A DNA stretch of 64,000 bases from Streptomyces cellulosae (GTDB lineage: Bacteria > Actinomycetota > Actinomycetes > Streptomycetales > Streptomycetaceae). The DNA lies in contig BNBH01000007.1 of the NCBI GenBank assembly GCA_014655195.1, forward strand, positions 159,151 to 223,150. Reading direction: 5' to 3'. Below, one piece after another: positions 9,484-17,504 of this stretch. How positions within the stretch are numbered: the stretch's first letter is position 1; each line of letters begins with the position of its first letter. The notes beneath the pieces are model-generated. The model was not told the origin of the DNA, did no database searches, and saw only the letters and a program-made list of their open reading frames with translations. A program made the position numbers and the translations under genes.

Positions 9484-10164
9484 ATGAAGCTTCTGTCTGT
9501 GAACCTGGGCCGCCCCAAGCCCGTCCCCTACACCAGTCAGCGCGACGGCCTGACCGGTATCGACAAGCGTCCGGTGGAGGGGCCGGTGCGGGTGTCGGCG
9601 CCCGGCGCGAAGGGCATCGGCGGGAGCGGACTGGCGGGGGACGCGGTGTGCGAGACGCGGCACCACGGCGGGGACGACCAGGCGGTGTACGCGGTGGCCC
9701 GCGAGGACCTCGACGAGTGGCAACGCGTGCTGGGGCGCACGCTGCCCGCCGGTTCGTTCGGCGAGAACCTCACCACCCTGGGCGTCGACGTCTCCGGCGC
9801 GCTGATCGGCGAGCGCTGGGCCGTGGGACCCGAGGTGGTCCTGGAGGTCACGTCCGGGCGTATCCCCTGCCGCACCTTCCAGGGCCATCTGGGTGAGGAC
9901 GGCTGGGTCAGGCGGTTCACGGAGCGGGCGGCGCCGGGGGCGTACCTGCGGGTGATCACGCCGGGCGAGGTGCGCGCGGGGGACGCCGTACGCGTCGTGC
10001 ACCGGCCGGACCACGACGTGACGGTGGCCCTCCAGTTCCGGGCGGTGACGACGGAGCGGGAACTGCTTCCCCGGCTGCTGGCGGCGGGGGACGCGCTGCA
10101 CCCGGAGGCCCTGCGGAAGGCGCGGGAGCATGTGGAGAAGTCGGGCGCGGGCGTGGAGGTCTGA
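9484..10164 (+). CDS. MOSC-domain protein (YiiM-like)
   Basis: A 226-aa protein with a MOSC (molybdenum cofactor sulfurase C-terminal) beta-barrel. GLAGDAVCETRHHGGDDQAVYAYARED-like block near residues 52-75 and the conserved Cys in TSGRIPCRTF near 130 match YiiM-type MOSC proteins, which handle molybdenum cofactor or reduce N-hydroxylated compounds. The final 50 residues resemble the 3-alpha domain of that group. Start ATG 9484; GTG 9475 is in frame but adds only three residues. Substrate is not predictable. Confidence 0.88.
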   Translation: MKLLSVNLGRPKPVPYTSQRDGLTGIDKRPVEGPVRVSAPGAKGIGGSGLAGDAVCETRHHGGDDQAVYAVAREDLDEWQRVLGRTLPAGSFGENLTTLGVDVSGALIGERWAVGPEVVLEVTSGRIPCRTFQGHLGEDGWVRRFTERAAPGAYLRVITPGEVRAGDAVRVVHRPDHDVTVALQFRAVTTERELLPRLLAAGDALHPEALRKAREHVEKSGAGVEV

Positions 10165-10250
10165 CCGTACGTCGGCGTGTGTCCTGGAGGACCGGTGGCG
10201 GCCCGGACCGCAGAGCGGACGGCTCCGCTCCGTGTCACTACTCTTGCGCC

Positions 10251-11024
10251 ATGACAACGGCTCTGATTACGGGATCGACGGCGGGGATCGGTGCCGCGTT
10301 CGCGCGGCGGCTGGCGGCCGACGGCCACGACCTGGTGCTCGTGGCCCGGGACACCGCCCGGCTGCGGGAACAGGCGACCGAGCTGCACGACCGCCACGGC
10401 ATCGAGGCGGAGGTGCTGACCGCCGACCTGTCCGAGGACAAGGGCATCGAGGCGGTGGAGCGCCGGCTCGCCGACCGCCGCAACCCGGTCGACCTGCTGA
10501 TCAACAACGCCGGGTTCGGGCACAAGGGCCGCTACCTCGAGGTCCCCATGTCCGACGAGCTGACGATGCTCAAGGTCCACTGCGAGGCCGTGCTGCGGCT
10601 GACGTCGGCGGCCGTGGAGGCGATGCGGGAGCGCGGGCGCGGCGGAGTCGTGAACGTCGCCTCGACCGCGGCGTTCGTGCCGCGCGGGACGTACGGGGCG
10701 TCGAAGGCGTGGGTCGTGCAGTTCACGCAGGGCGCGGCGCAGGACCTGGCCGGTCACGGCGTACGGCTGATGGCGCTGTGCCCCGGCTTCGTGCGCACCG
10801 AGTTCCACGAGCGGGCCGGCATGGGCACGGACAACATCCCGCGGTGGATGTGGCTGGACGCGGACAAGGTCGCCGCGACGGCTCTGGCGGACCTGGCCCG
10901 GGGCAAGTCGCTGTCCGTCCCGGACCCGCGGTACAAGGTGCTGATGGGCGCGTCGAAGCTGGTCCCGCGGAACCTGCTGGGCGGCATCTCCTCCAGGACC
11001 GGCCGCAAGTACGGGCCCCGCTGA
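10251..11024 (+). CDS. short-chain dehydrogenase/reductase
   Basis: 257-aa classical SDR. The cofactor motif TGSTAGIGAA is at residues 7-16, NNAG at about 84-87, and the catalytic Ser-Tyr-Lys set is seen as STAAFVP near 138, then YGASK near 149-153. An Arg after the second strand (VARDTARL) suggests NADPH preference. Substrate unknown; DltE/YqjQ-like general SDRs look similar. ATG 10251 chosen because the upstream in-frame extension has no RBS and is low complexity. Confidence 0.92.
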   Translation: MTTALITGSTAGIGAAFARRLAADGHDLVLVARDTARLREQATELHDRHGIEAEVLTADLSEDKGIEAVERRLADRRNPVDLLINNAGFGHKGRYLEVPMSDELTMLKVHCEAVLRLTSAAVEAMRERGRGGVVNVASTAAFVPRGTYGASKAWVVQFTQGAAQDLAGHGVRLMALCPGFVRTEFHERAGMGTDNIPRWMWLDADKVAATALADLARGKSLSVPDPRYKVLMGASKLVPRNLLGGISSRTGRKYGPR

Positions 11025-11108
11025 CACGCCGGGACGCGGGCCGCGCCCCGGAGGACAATGGGGCGTGACACGACCAGCCAGCCCTGGCCAGGTGCCGGAG
11101 GTGACGTG

Positions 11109-11816
11109 ATGACCTTCGTACAGCTCATCGACTGCAGGACCACCCGGTTCGAGGAACTGGACCGGCTCATGGACCAGTGGGTGGAGCAGACCAGGGGGAG
11201 GCGGACGGCGACGCACGCCGTGGTCGGCAGGGACCGCGGCGACACGTCGCACCTGGTGGAGATCGTGGAGTTCCCCTCGTACGAGGAGGCGATGCGGAAC
11301 TCGAAGCTGCCGGAGACCGACCGGATCTTCCGGGAGATGAGCGCCCTGTGCGAGGGGACGCCGACCTTCACCGACCTGGACGTGGTGCGCGACGCGCGGC
11401 TGAACGCGGACACGGCCCGCCGCTTCTTCGAGGTCGTGACCGCCTCCTACGACCTGTCCCCGCTGGAGGGCCTGGTCGAGGAGGACTACCACGACCACGA
11501 CCCGAAGAACGAGGAGGACGTCGTCGGCCTGAAGGCGCTGACCCGCGAGCTGGACACGTGGCGCGCCGGTTTCGACTTCAGGTTCCGCGTGGAGGACCGC
11601 GTGGCGCAGGGCGACCGGGTGTGCACCCGCTGGAGCTGGGAGGGCATCCACAAGGGCGACTTCCTCGGCGTCCCGGCCACGGGCCAGCGGGCCACGATGA
11701 CCGGAATGACAGTCCTCCGCTTCAGCCCTGCCGGGAAGATCGCGGAGGGGTGGTGGGAGTACGACCGGCTGGGGTTGCTGGGGCAGCTGGGGGTGCTGGA
11801 GGCGCCGGAGTTGTGA
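11109..11816 (+). CDS. SnoaL-like (NTF2 fold) protein with N-terminal ABM-like half
   Basis: 235 aa in two parts: residues 1-95 look like a dimeric alpha/beta barrel-type stress domain (FVQLIDCRTTRFEELDRLMDQW, HLVEIVEFPSYEEAM) and residues 100-235 like a SnoaL/ester-cyclase polyketide-cyclase-like fold (EDYHDHDP, TWRAGFDFRFRVED, WEGIHKGDFLGVPATG). ATG 11109 has GGAGGTG upstream, which fixes the start. Not in an obvious biosynthetic cluster, so a catalytic role is not implied. Confidence 0.82.
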   Translation: MTFVQLIDCRTTRFEELDRLMDQWVEQTRGRRTATHAVVGRDRGDTSHLVEIVEFPSYEEAMRNSKLPETDRIFREMSALCEGTPTFTDLDVVRDARLNADTARRFFEVVTASYDLSPLEGLVEEDYHDHDPKNEEDVVGLKALTRELDTWRAGFDFRFRVEDRVAQGDRVCTRWSWEGIHKGDFLGVPATGQRATMTGMTVLRFSPAGKIAEGWWEYDRLGLLGQLGVLEAPEL

Positions 11817-12440
11817 GTTCGGTCGGGTCGCTCGTGACGCAGGCGTCGGTGTCCTCACAAGAGATCAGTGTTTCCACCTGCTCGGTGCCCGCTGCTCCCA
11901 AACCGGCTGTTATTCCCCTTCCATAAGCGTTGTTTTCAGCCCCCAGGCGCTCCGGCTTCCGCTGGGAGCAAGAAGGAGTAACGGGCGGGGGCCCGCTGCC
12001 GAAGGCGGACGCAAAGTTTACGGCTACAGGCACGCTGAGCCCGGCGCTCACCTCGTACACGCGGCTGGCGGCGGAGCGAGTACGGCAGCGGGTCGTGGAG
12101 ACATCGCGGAGGCCGCGGGCTCGCGCTCGTGTTGGTCGTGCTGCACGAGGCCGGTTTGATCGCCCGCTACTGGTATGCGTGCGGCTGCCAGTGAGGGACC
12201 ACGTGCTACGCCTACCCTGGACGGCCGGACGGAGAGGTGCTGGACCGGGCCAACGAGTGAAGGTACTGGACGGGCTATCTTCAACGACCTTCGGTCCGCG
12301 GCCGTTGAGGACTGGTGGCACCGGCGTACACCCGTACGGCTCTAACTGGCACCTGACTTTCAGGTTTCGCTTGCTACTCCGGCCTATCGGCGATTCACTT
12401 GCACGAAACCGGGTGAAGCTAGTCTGTGAGGGGGGTACTC
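11817..12440. other. 624-bp gene-free left boundary of accessory island
   Basis: Base composition drops here compared with the core genes. Broken frames (for example a VLVVLHEAGLIARYW-like reading around 12130-12180) suggest degraded sequence, but no family could be recognised. No tRNA, integrase or direct repeats marking an attachment site were seen. The promoter of the ATPase gene must lie in its right end. Confidence 0.5.
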
Positions 12441-13781
12441 ATGCTCTTGAACTTCAGGGCGGCCAACCACCGCTCGATCCGCGACGAGCTGGAGTGGCAG
12501 CTTCAACCGGTGTACGAGGGGGACCGACCGCCGGGCACCACCTGGGAGGCGGTACCGGTCGCGGGAGTCTTCGGTTCGAACGCGGCCGGCAAGTCGAACG
12601 TCGTCGACGCACTGCGCTACATGGCGGAGATGGTGACCCGATCACATCTCCTGGCGGAGGACGGCGAGGGCGTAAGCAGACAGCCTTTCCTCTCCGACAT
12701 TCGGGAGTCGGACTCCTCCTGGTACGTCGCCGACCTCCTCGTGCGCGGAGTCAGGTACGTCTACGGCTTCGAGGTGGACGACGAACACGTCGTCGGCGAA
12801 TGGCTGTACGCCTACCCGGAAGGGCGCAAGCGGGTGATCTTCGAGCGGAACGGAGACGACTTCCGGGTCGGCAGTTCGCAGGACCGTCCCAAAGAACTGC
12901 ACACGGTTGCCGACGTGACGGCTCCCAACGCGCTGTTCCTGTCCATGGCCGCTCGGTCGAAGACGGCCACCGACGTGGTCACGCCGGTGTACCGGTGGTT
13001 CCGGAGCGACCTGGTGTTCGGCGGCCCTCTGACGAACGGTCCGATGAACCGCGCGCTGATGCTCAGGAATCTCGCACGTCGACTGGAACAGCGTGGAGAG
13101 CCGACCCATCTGCGGGAGCTGCTGCGCGTCGCGGACCTTGGCATCGAGGACTTCCGCGTGGAGACGGTCGAGGAGGAGCTGTACCCTCCACGATCCATCT
13201 CCCGGGGCGCCGAGACGGAGGCGCTCTTCGACATGCCGAGGACGTACCGACGGACACGCCACGAACTGCTACTGCGGCACACCGGCAGGAACGGCCCGTT
13301 CGATGTGCCGCTGAACGCGGAATCCGCGGGTACGCAAGCACTGGTGGATTACGCGTTCACGCTGGAGGGTTTGGCTCGCCGCGGGGGCACTCTGGTCGTG
13401 GACGAGTTGGGCAGCAGCCTTCACCCGCGGCTCAGCGCCTTTCTCGTCGGCCTCTTCCAGGACCCGAAGCGCAATCCGCAAGGTGCCCAGTTGCTGTTCA
13501 CCAGTCATGACGTGAGTCTGCTGGGCCGCAGGGCCGGCGAGGACATTCTGAAGCGGGACCAAATCTGGTTCGTGACGAAGAACGAGTTCGGGGAGAGCTC
13601 GCTGTATCCGCTGTCCGACTTCCGGCCGCGCCAGGAAGAAAACCGCGAGCGGCGATACCTCAATGGAAGCTACGGCGCAGTGCCCATGGTCGACGACACG
13701 TTCACGCTGGCTGTCGCCAGACGGGGAGAGACGGATGGCGAGGGATCCGCAACAGGGCGGTCGGAGGAATCCACGGCGTGA
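12441..13781 (+). CDS. AAA/ABC-type ATPase of RloA/AbiLi kind
   Basis: 446-aa SMC/ABC-like ATPase of the AAA_15/AAA_21 group. Walker A GSNAAGKS is at residues 45-52, an ABC-signature-like ESAGTQAL near 296, Walker B LVVDE at 318-322 followed by SSLHP, and the switch His in TSHD at 356. ATPases of this kind paired with RloB proteins form abortive-infection modules (AbiLi/AbiLii, RloAB). The next gene overlaps its 3' end by 47 bp, so the two are translationally coupled. ATG 12441 follows GAGGGGGG; the upstream GTG at 12426 is less likely. Its codon use is less GC-biased than the core genes around it, consistent with horizontal acquisition. Defence role is inferred from pairing. Confidence 0.88.
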   Translation: MLLNFRAANHRSIRDELEWQLQPVYEGDRPPGTTWEAVPVAGVFGSNAAGKSNVVDALRYMAEMVTRSHLLAEDGEGVSRQPFLSDIRESDSSWYVADLLVRGVRYVYGFEVDDEHVVGEWLYAYPEGRKRVIFERNGDDFRVGSSQDRPKELHTVADVTAPNALFLSMAARSKTATDVVTPVYRWFRSDLVFGGPLTNGPMNRALMLRNLARRLEQRGEPTHLRELLRVADLGIEDFRVETVEEELYPPRSISRGAETEALFDMPRTYRRTRHELLLRHTGRNGPFDVPLNAESAGTQALVDYAFTLEGLARRGGTLVVDELGSSLHPRLSAFLVGLFQDPKRNPQGAQLLFTSHDVSLLGRRAGEDILKRDQIWFVTKNEFGESSLYPLSDFRPRQEENRERRYLNGSYGAVPMVDDTFTLAVARRGETDGEGSATGRSEESTA

Positions 13782-14397
13782 GTCCACGCTGCGCCGCAGG
13801 CCGGCGTACAGGAACGCATTACCGACGATCTTGGTGGTGTGCGGAGCGAAAAATACCGAACCGATGTACATCAAAGGCCTGCTGAGAGCGGTGAACAACC
13901 GCGCCGTCGATGTGCGGGTCAAGGTCTGCCCGCAGGACCCGGTGTCCGTGGTCCGGCACGCGGCCGGTGAGCGTACACGGGCCCGCGATCATTACGAACG
14001 CACGTGGTGTGTTCTCGACGTGGACGATTTCGCGCACCTGGACGAGGCACTGCGGCTGGCTCGCGCCGAACGCATCGACGTCGCCCTGTCGAACCCGTGC
14101 TTCGAACTGTGGTTGCTGCTGCACTTCCGCGACCACCGCGCCCCAATCGACGGCTTCCGGCAAGCCGAGCGGAACCTCCTCCTTCACCACAGCGGTTACA
14201 GCAAGGCTGCGAACAGGTTCGCCTTTGACCTCTACCGGGAGACGTGGCCGCAGGCCGTGGAACGAGCGCGGACACTGGCGAAGCCGAGTGAGGAACACAA
14301 GCGGAACCCGTCGAGCGGGATGTGGCGACTTAGTCCGGGAGATCGTCCCGGCGCATCTGCAGAACTGATTGACACACGGACGCGTCTGTCCTGGTGA
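13735..14397 (+). CDS. RloB-family protein (abortive-infection partner), probable 3' frameshift
   Basis: RloB-domain protein, partner of the upstream ATPase. Typical blocks are TEPMY at 41-45, acidic DVDD at 95-98 in a strand (VLDVDDF), and SNPCFELWLLLHF from 119. RloB proteins are commonly grouped with TOPRIM-like nucleases; the first acidic residue of the usual CEG motif is Gly here (CGAKNTEP), as in some actinobacterial homologues. The start ATG 13735 overlaps the ATPase gene. The last 22 or so residues look wrong: after NPSSGMWRL, one extra base near 14329-14332 shifts the frame. In the +1 frame the sequence continues VREIVPAHLQN and stops at 14368, a more family-like ending. A TTA leucine codon lies at 13819-13821 (residue 29). 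Confidence 0.85.
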   Translation: MARDPQQGGRRNPRRESTLRRRPAYRNALPTILVVCGAKNTEPMYIKGLLRAVNNRAVDVRVKVCPQDPVSVVRHAAGERTRARDHYERTWCVLDVDDFAHLDEALRLARAERIDVALSNPCFELWLLLHFRDHRAPIDGFRQAERNLLLHHSGYSKAANRFAFDLYRETWPQAVERARTLAKPSEEHKRNPSSGMWRLSPGDRPGASAELIDTRTRLSW

Positions 14398-14434
14398 TCG
14401 TTCATCGATCCTTGGCCGACCGGAGGGGACGACA

Positions 14435-14863
14435 ATGATTGATTACAAGGACTTCATGCACGGCGCCGCGCTGGTGGCGATAGCCGACTCGGAGAAGTTC
14501 ACCGCGCTCAACCGTGCCAGCGTCAGCTACGGACACTACGTCGTCAACCACGATCGCCACCTGTTCATCAAGTACAACGACGGCAAGGGCCCGGGGAATT
14601 ACTCCTTCACTTTCTCCGCTGAGGACAAGAAGAGAGTCACGTCCGAACCGGCGCCCTTGGTCTTCGCCGTCCTGGTTTGCGGCAACGAGGTGGTCACGGG
14701 GATCGCGCGGGACGAGTTGTCACAGCTCATTCCTCTCACCACTGCCGCCTCCTCGACCGTCAAGGTGGCGGCTCACCAAGGTAGGCAGCTCCGGGTTTCC
14801 GGGCCGAAAGGCCAGTTGCCGCTGATATCCCGCGGATCCTTCCCGGCCCACATCCTGGCATAG
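14435..14863 (+). CDS. 142-aa protein of unknown function, third gene of the cassette
   Basis: Strong RBS (CGGAGGGG, ATG 14435). No named domain recognised. It has the pattern of a widespread small family seen in many bacteria: a strand block HLFIKYN followed by YSFTFSAEDKKRV and then LVFAVLVCGNEVVTGIARDEL. That last stretch, a hydrophobic strand with Cys before an acidic loop, is the most conserved-looking part. The fold could be a small alpha/beta sensor or nuclease-like domain; that is guesswork. It is 66 bp after the RloB gene on the same strand, so may be co-transcribed with the defence pair. Confidence 0.75.
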   Translation: MIDYKDFMHGAALVAIADSEKFTALNRASVSYGHYVVNHDRHLFIKYNDGKGPGNYSFTFSAEDKKRVTSEPAPLVFAVLVCGNEVVTGIARDELSQLIPLTTAASSTVKVAAHQGRQLRVSGPKGQLPLISRGSFPAHILA

Positions 14864-15067
14864 GGAGGACCCTCGCGTAGGAAACCGTTGCTGGGGGAGG
14901 ACTTTGGCTACATTCGTCGACGACCGCTCCCACAACACCTTCACAACCCTCTTGCTTAGGGGCCCGGACAGTGAGATCTTGCGGCCCACGCCTCCGTGAT
15001 CCCGCGGAGGCAAGCATCGATCTCCCTGCACGAGCTGTAAGGGGGTCTCGTTCCACAGGAGGCCCTG

Positions 15068-15550
15068 GTGCAGAGCATCGGCGCATCTGGCACGCCACGA
15101 AACTGGGAGCTCTACCGGACGGCTGTCGTCGACGTCCGGTTCGAGGACCGGACCGTACGGATCGCACCACGCCCTCAAGGCACGGTCGAAGGGGTCTCCC
15201 CGGTACCGGACAGCAGTGACGCCTCCCTCCATGTGATCACCGCCTGGAATCCCCGTGGCCGTACCGCGTCGGACGACGCCAACGCCCGTGCCCATCGCGT
15301 ACTGCTCGACGAGGTCCGGCACCGTGGCCTCACTCCGTGGCCGGCGGTGGGAGGCGATCCGGGCGGCACGCACCAGGAGGAGAGCGTCGCCGTCGCCGGC
15401 CTGGGCGATGCGGCGGCGCGTGACCTGGGGCGCCGCTTCGGCCAGGACGCGGTGTTCGCATGGACCCCCGACGCCTGGCGGATCCTGGCGTGTGAAAGCG
15501 GCGCCGTGTCGGTGAGCGGATGGACGGCGTCCGAGCGGGCGTCGGCGTAG
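15068..15550 (+). CDS. DUF3293 protein
   Basis: 160 aa matching the DUF3293 pattern: HVITAWNPRGR near residue 54, NARAHRVLLDEV, then PAVGGDPGGTHQEESVAVAGLG and FGQDAVFAWTPDAWRILAC. Function of the family is unknown. GTG 15068 is preceded by AGGAGG. It lies 204 bp after the 142-aa gene, within the accessory island, and upstream of the decayed toxin-antitoxin pair. Confidence 0.82.
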   Translation: MQSIGASGTPRNWELYRTAVVDVRFEDRTVRIAPRPQGTVEGVSPVPDSSDASLHVITAWNPRGRTASDDANARAHRVLLDEVRHRGLTPWPAVGGDPGGTHQEESVAVAGLGDAAARDLGRRFGQDAVFAWTPDAWRILACESGAVSVSGWTASERASA

Positions 15551-15566
15551 GCAGGAGCAGAGCGGG

Positions 15567-15809
15567 ATGCCCGTCCACGCGCCCTCCGCCGACGCGTCAC
15601 CGCAGGTCGCTCCGACTCCCATCACGCGGCGCGGCAAGCAGGAAGCCGTCGTGATCGACATCCAGGAGTGCCAGCGGCTGCGCCAACTCGCCGAGGACGC
15701 CGAAGAGGCATGGCTCAACCGGCTGGCCGACGAAGCCGAGTCCGAAAGGACCGACGGGTCGGTCTCGCTCGAAGACATGGCCGCCCTGCTCCGCGACCAG
15801 CAGGAATGA
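15567..15809 (+). CDS. RelB/Phd-type antitoxin, N-terminus unusual
   Basis: 80 aa. The middle (PTPITRRGKQEAVVIDIQECQRL) is the typical strand-turn block of prevent-host-death/RelB antitoxins, and the acidic C-terminal helix (VSLEDMAALLRDQQE) is the usual toxin-binding tail. The first 20 residues are Ala/Pro-rich and do not show the expected DNA-binding helix (for example a T-L-P-L-S-E-A-like start), so the 5' end may be degraded or rearranged. Its stop overlaps the start of the toxin frame (ATGA at 15806-15809), the standard toxin-antitoxin arrangement. Confidence 0.7.
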   Translation: MPVHAPSADASPQVAPTPITRRGKQEAVVIDIQECQRLRQLAEDAEEAWLNRLADEAESERTDGSVSLEDMAALLRDQQE

Positions 15810-16096
15810 CGCGCACGGGGTACGTCACGCGCTTCACCCCGCACGCCCAGCGGGGCATGCTCAAGATCCCGCGTCCCGACGCCCTGCGCAGCCTGTACCG
15901 CCTGACCGAACTCCGGAAGGCGATGGACACGGGGGACACGACGGCGTTCGACGTGAAGGCCCTCTGAGGACACGACGCCCGGTGGCGACTCAGGGTCGGT
16001 GACTACCGGGTCGTCTACACCATCGAGGACGGTCGGCTCGTCGTGTGGGTGCTGACCGTGGGCGACCGCCGCGAGATCCACCGCCAGGTTCCCTGA
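15806..16096 (+). pseudogene. RelE-family toxin gene with internal stop
   Basis: The 97-codon frame reads through as a complete RelE/ParE-like toxin except for a TGA at codon 54 (15965-15967). Before it: TRFTPHAQRGMLKIPR; after it: WRLRVGDYRVVYTIEDGRLVVWVLTVGDRREI, including the RVGDYRVVY core and the C-terminal Arg/Glu of RelE toxins. A single C-to-T change of a CGA would create the stop. The upstream antitoxin is intact at its toxin-binding end. Either the toxin has been inactivated or a read error is present. Confidence 0.8.
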
Positions 16097-16195
16097 GGGA
16101 TCAGCACCCCACACGGTCCGCACCAGGCCGCCCAAAGATCACCGGGTGTGGGTGGGGGTGTGGGAGTCGTTGGCTGCGGGCGGCGCCTGCGCAGC

Positions 16196-16483
16196 TCAGT
16201 CGGCGTCGAGGTGTTCGCGCAGTTCGTCGAGGCAATCGTCGTCCGGGCCGGACGTGCCGCGTGTCCAGACCAGCGCGGTGTCGCTCGCGTTCTCGTCGCG
16301 CTGGTCCGCGATGCGTGCCTCGATCTCCGTGATGAGGTCGGCGCATTCCGGACTGACGGCGGCCGGCTTGTCGTCGGCCGGCGGGGAGTCGGTCAGGGCC
16401 TCCGTGGCGACGAGGCCCGCCGCGCACAGCACCGCCCACGCGATGAACCAGGTGCGGTGCTTCCTCCGTCTCGGGTCCGGCAT
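16196..16483 (-). CDS. small single-pass membrane protein, unknown
   Basis: 95 aa with a basic N-terminus (PDPRRRKHR), one hydrophobic segment at about 11-30 (WFIAWAVLCAAGLVATEAL) and an acidic C-terminal domain expected outside the membrane, with two Cys (SPECADL and DDDCLDEL) that could form a disulfide. No family recognised. Minus strand, opposite to its right neighbour. Probably marks the right edge of the island. Confidence 0.6.
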   Translation of the reverse strand: MPDPRRRKHRTWFIAWAVLCAAGLVATEALTDSPPADDKPAAVSPECADLITEIEARIADQRDENASDTALVWTRGTSGPDDDCLDELREHLDAD

Positions 16484-16584
16484 GCACGCATCCTAGGTCC
16501 GCCGACGGCACGCACCCGTACGCACCCCTTGCAACCTTCTCCCCTGCTCACAGGTCACAGCTCACAGAAAAGAGGGGCAAGACA

Positions 16585-17475
16585 ATGATGAACCGTGCCC
16601 CGTACCGTTCGCTGCGCGGCCTGGCCGCCGTCACCGCGCTGCTCGCGCTCGCGGCCGTCGGCTGTTCCGAGGCGTCCGAGGTCGTCGACGACGCCAAGGA
16701 CGGGGCGAAGAAGGCCGCCCGGCAGCGGTCGGTGTTCTCGCTCGACGTGGGGGACTGCTACAACCCGAACGGCGGCAAGGTCGAGGGCGAGGCGTATCTC
16801 GCCGAGGTCGTGCCGTGCGACGAGGCGCACCAGGGGGAGGTCGTGGGCGAGTTCGCCCTCGACGGCGGTCCCAAGTACCCCGGGGACGAGAAGGTCGTCG
16901 AGATAGCCGACGGGCGCTGCGCCGTCGAGGCGCAGAAGTACGCCCCTGACACCTGGGCGCTCCCCAAGGGCGTCGGCCTGTCGCACTACACCCCGACCCG
17001 GGAGAGCTGGACGACCGGCGACCGCGCCGTGAGCTGCACGTACACCGTGGAGAAGGGCACCTTCAAGGGCTCGCTGAACACCGCGAAGTCCTTCGAGCCC
17101 GACCAGCTCACGTTCCTGAAGGGGTCGAACGCCGTCTACGAGGCGATGTGGGCCCACCAGCCCGTGACGGACGACGTCGAGGCCGCGCTGACGGACTACA
17201 AGGCGCAGGCCAAGGCCGTCGCGGGTGCTCTCGGCACGCACGTCGAGGGACTCGCCGGCATCGACGGCACCGAGGTCGGCAGGCTCCGGGCGACGCTCAC
17301 CAAGGCGGCCGAGCAGTGGGAGAAGGCCGCGAACGCCCCCGACGCCGACGCCTTCTACCTCGCCTACGACCAGGCGTTCACCCTCATCGACCCGAACAGG
17401 ACGGTCCCCGCCCGCGAGGAGCTGGGCCTCGCCACCACGGTCCCGGCCGACGACGCGGAGGTCTGGGCGGGCTGA
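16585..17475 (+). CDS. lipoprotein with septum-formation-like domain
   Basis: 296 aa. Signal peptide with hydrophobic core and a lipobox ending AAVGC (Cys27), so lipid-anchored outside the membrane. The mature part begins with a charged linker, then a domain with FSLDVGDCYNP, VVPCDEAHQGEVVGEF and CAVEAQKYAP, Cys-containing blocks characteristic of the actinobacterial septum-formation (Septum_form) family. The second half is helical and unassigned. ATG 16585 or 16588; AGAGGGG lies upstream. Biochemical role unknown. Confidence 0.82.
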   Translation: MMNRAPYRSLRGLAAVTALLALAAVGCSEASEVVDDAKDGAKKAARQRSVFSLDVGDCYNPNGGKVEGEAYLAEVVPCDEAHQGEVVGEFALDGGPKYPGDEKVVEIADGRCAVEAQKYAPDTWALPKGVGLSHYTPTRESWTTGDRAVSCTYTVEKGTFKGSLNTAKSFEPDQLTFLKGSNAVYEAMWAHQPVTDDVEAALTDYKAQAKAVAGALGTHVEGLAGIDGTEVGRLRATLTKAAEQWEKAANAPDADAFYLAYDQAFTLIDPNRTVPAREELGLATTVPADDAEVWAG

Positions 17476-17504
17476 GGCCGCCCCGGCTCCCGCCGGCGGC
17501 CGGG

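Noticed and set aside
9537..11858. 773-aa minus-strand frame
   Set aside because: Covers the MOSC, SDR and SnoaL-like genes in antisense; Arg/Pro-rich with no family resemblance.
11930..12440. attachment site, tRNA or integrase for the island
   Set aside because: No tRNA, integrase or flanking direct repeats could be seen on either side of 11.8-16.2 kb.
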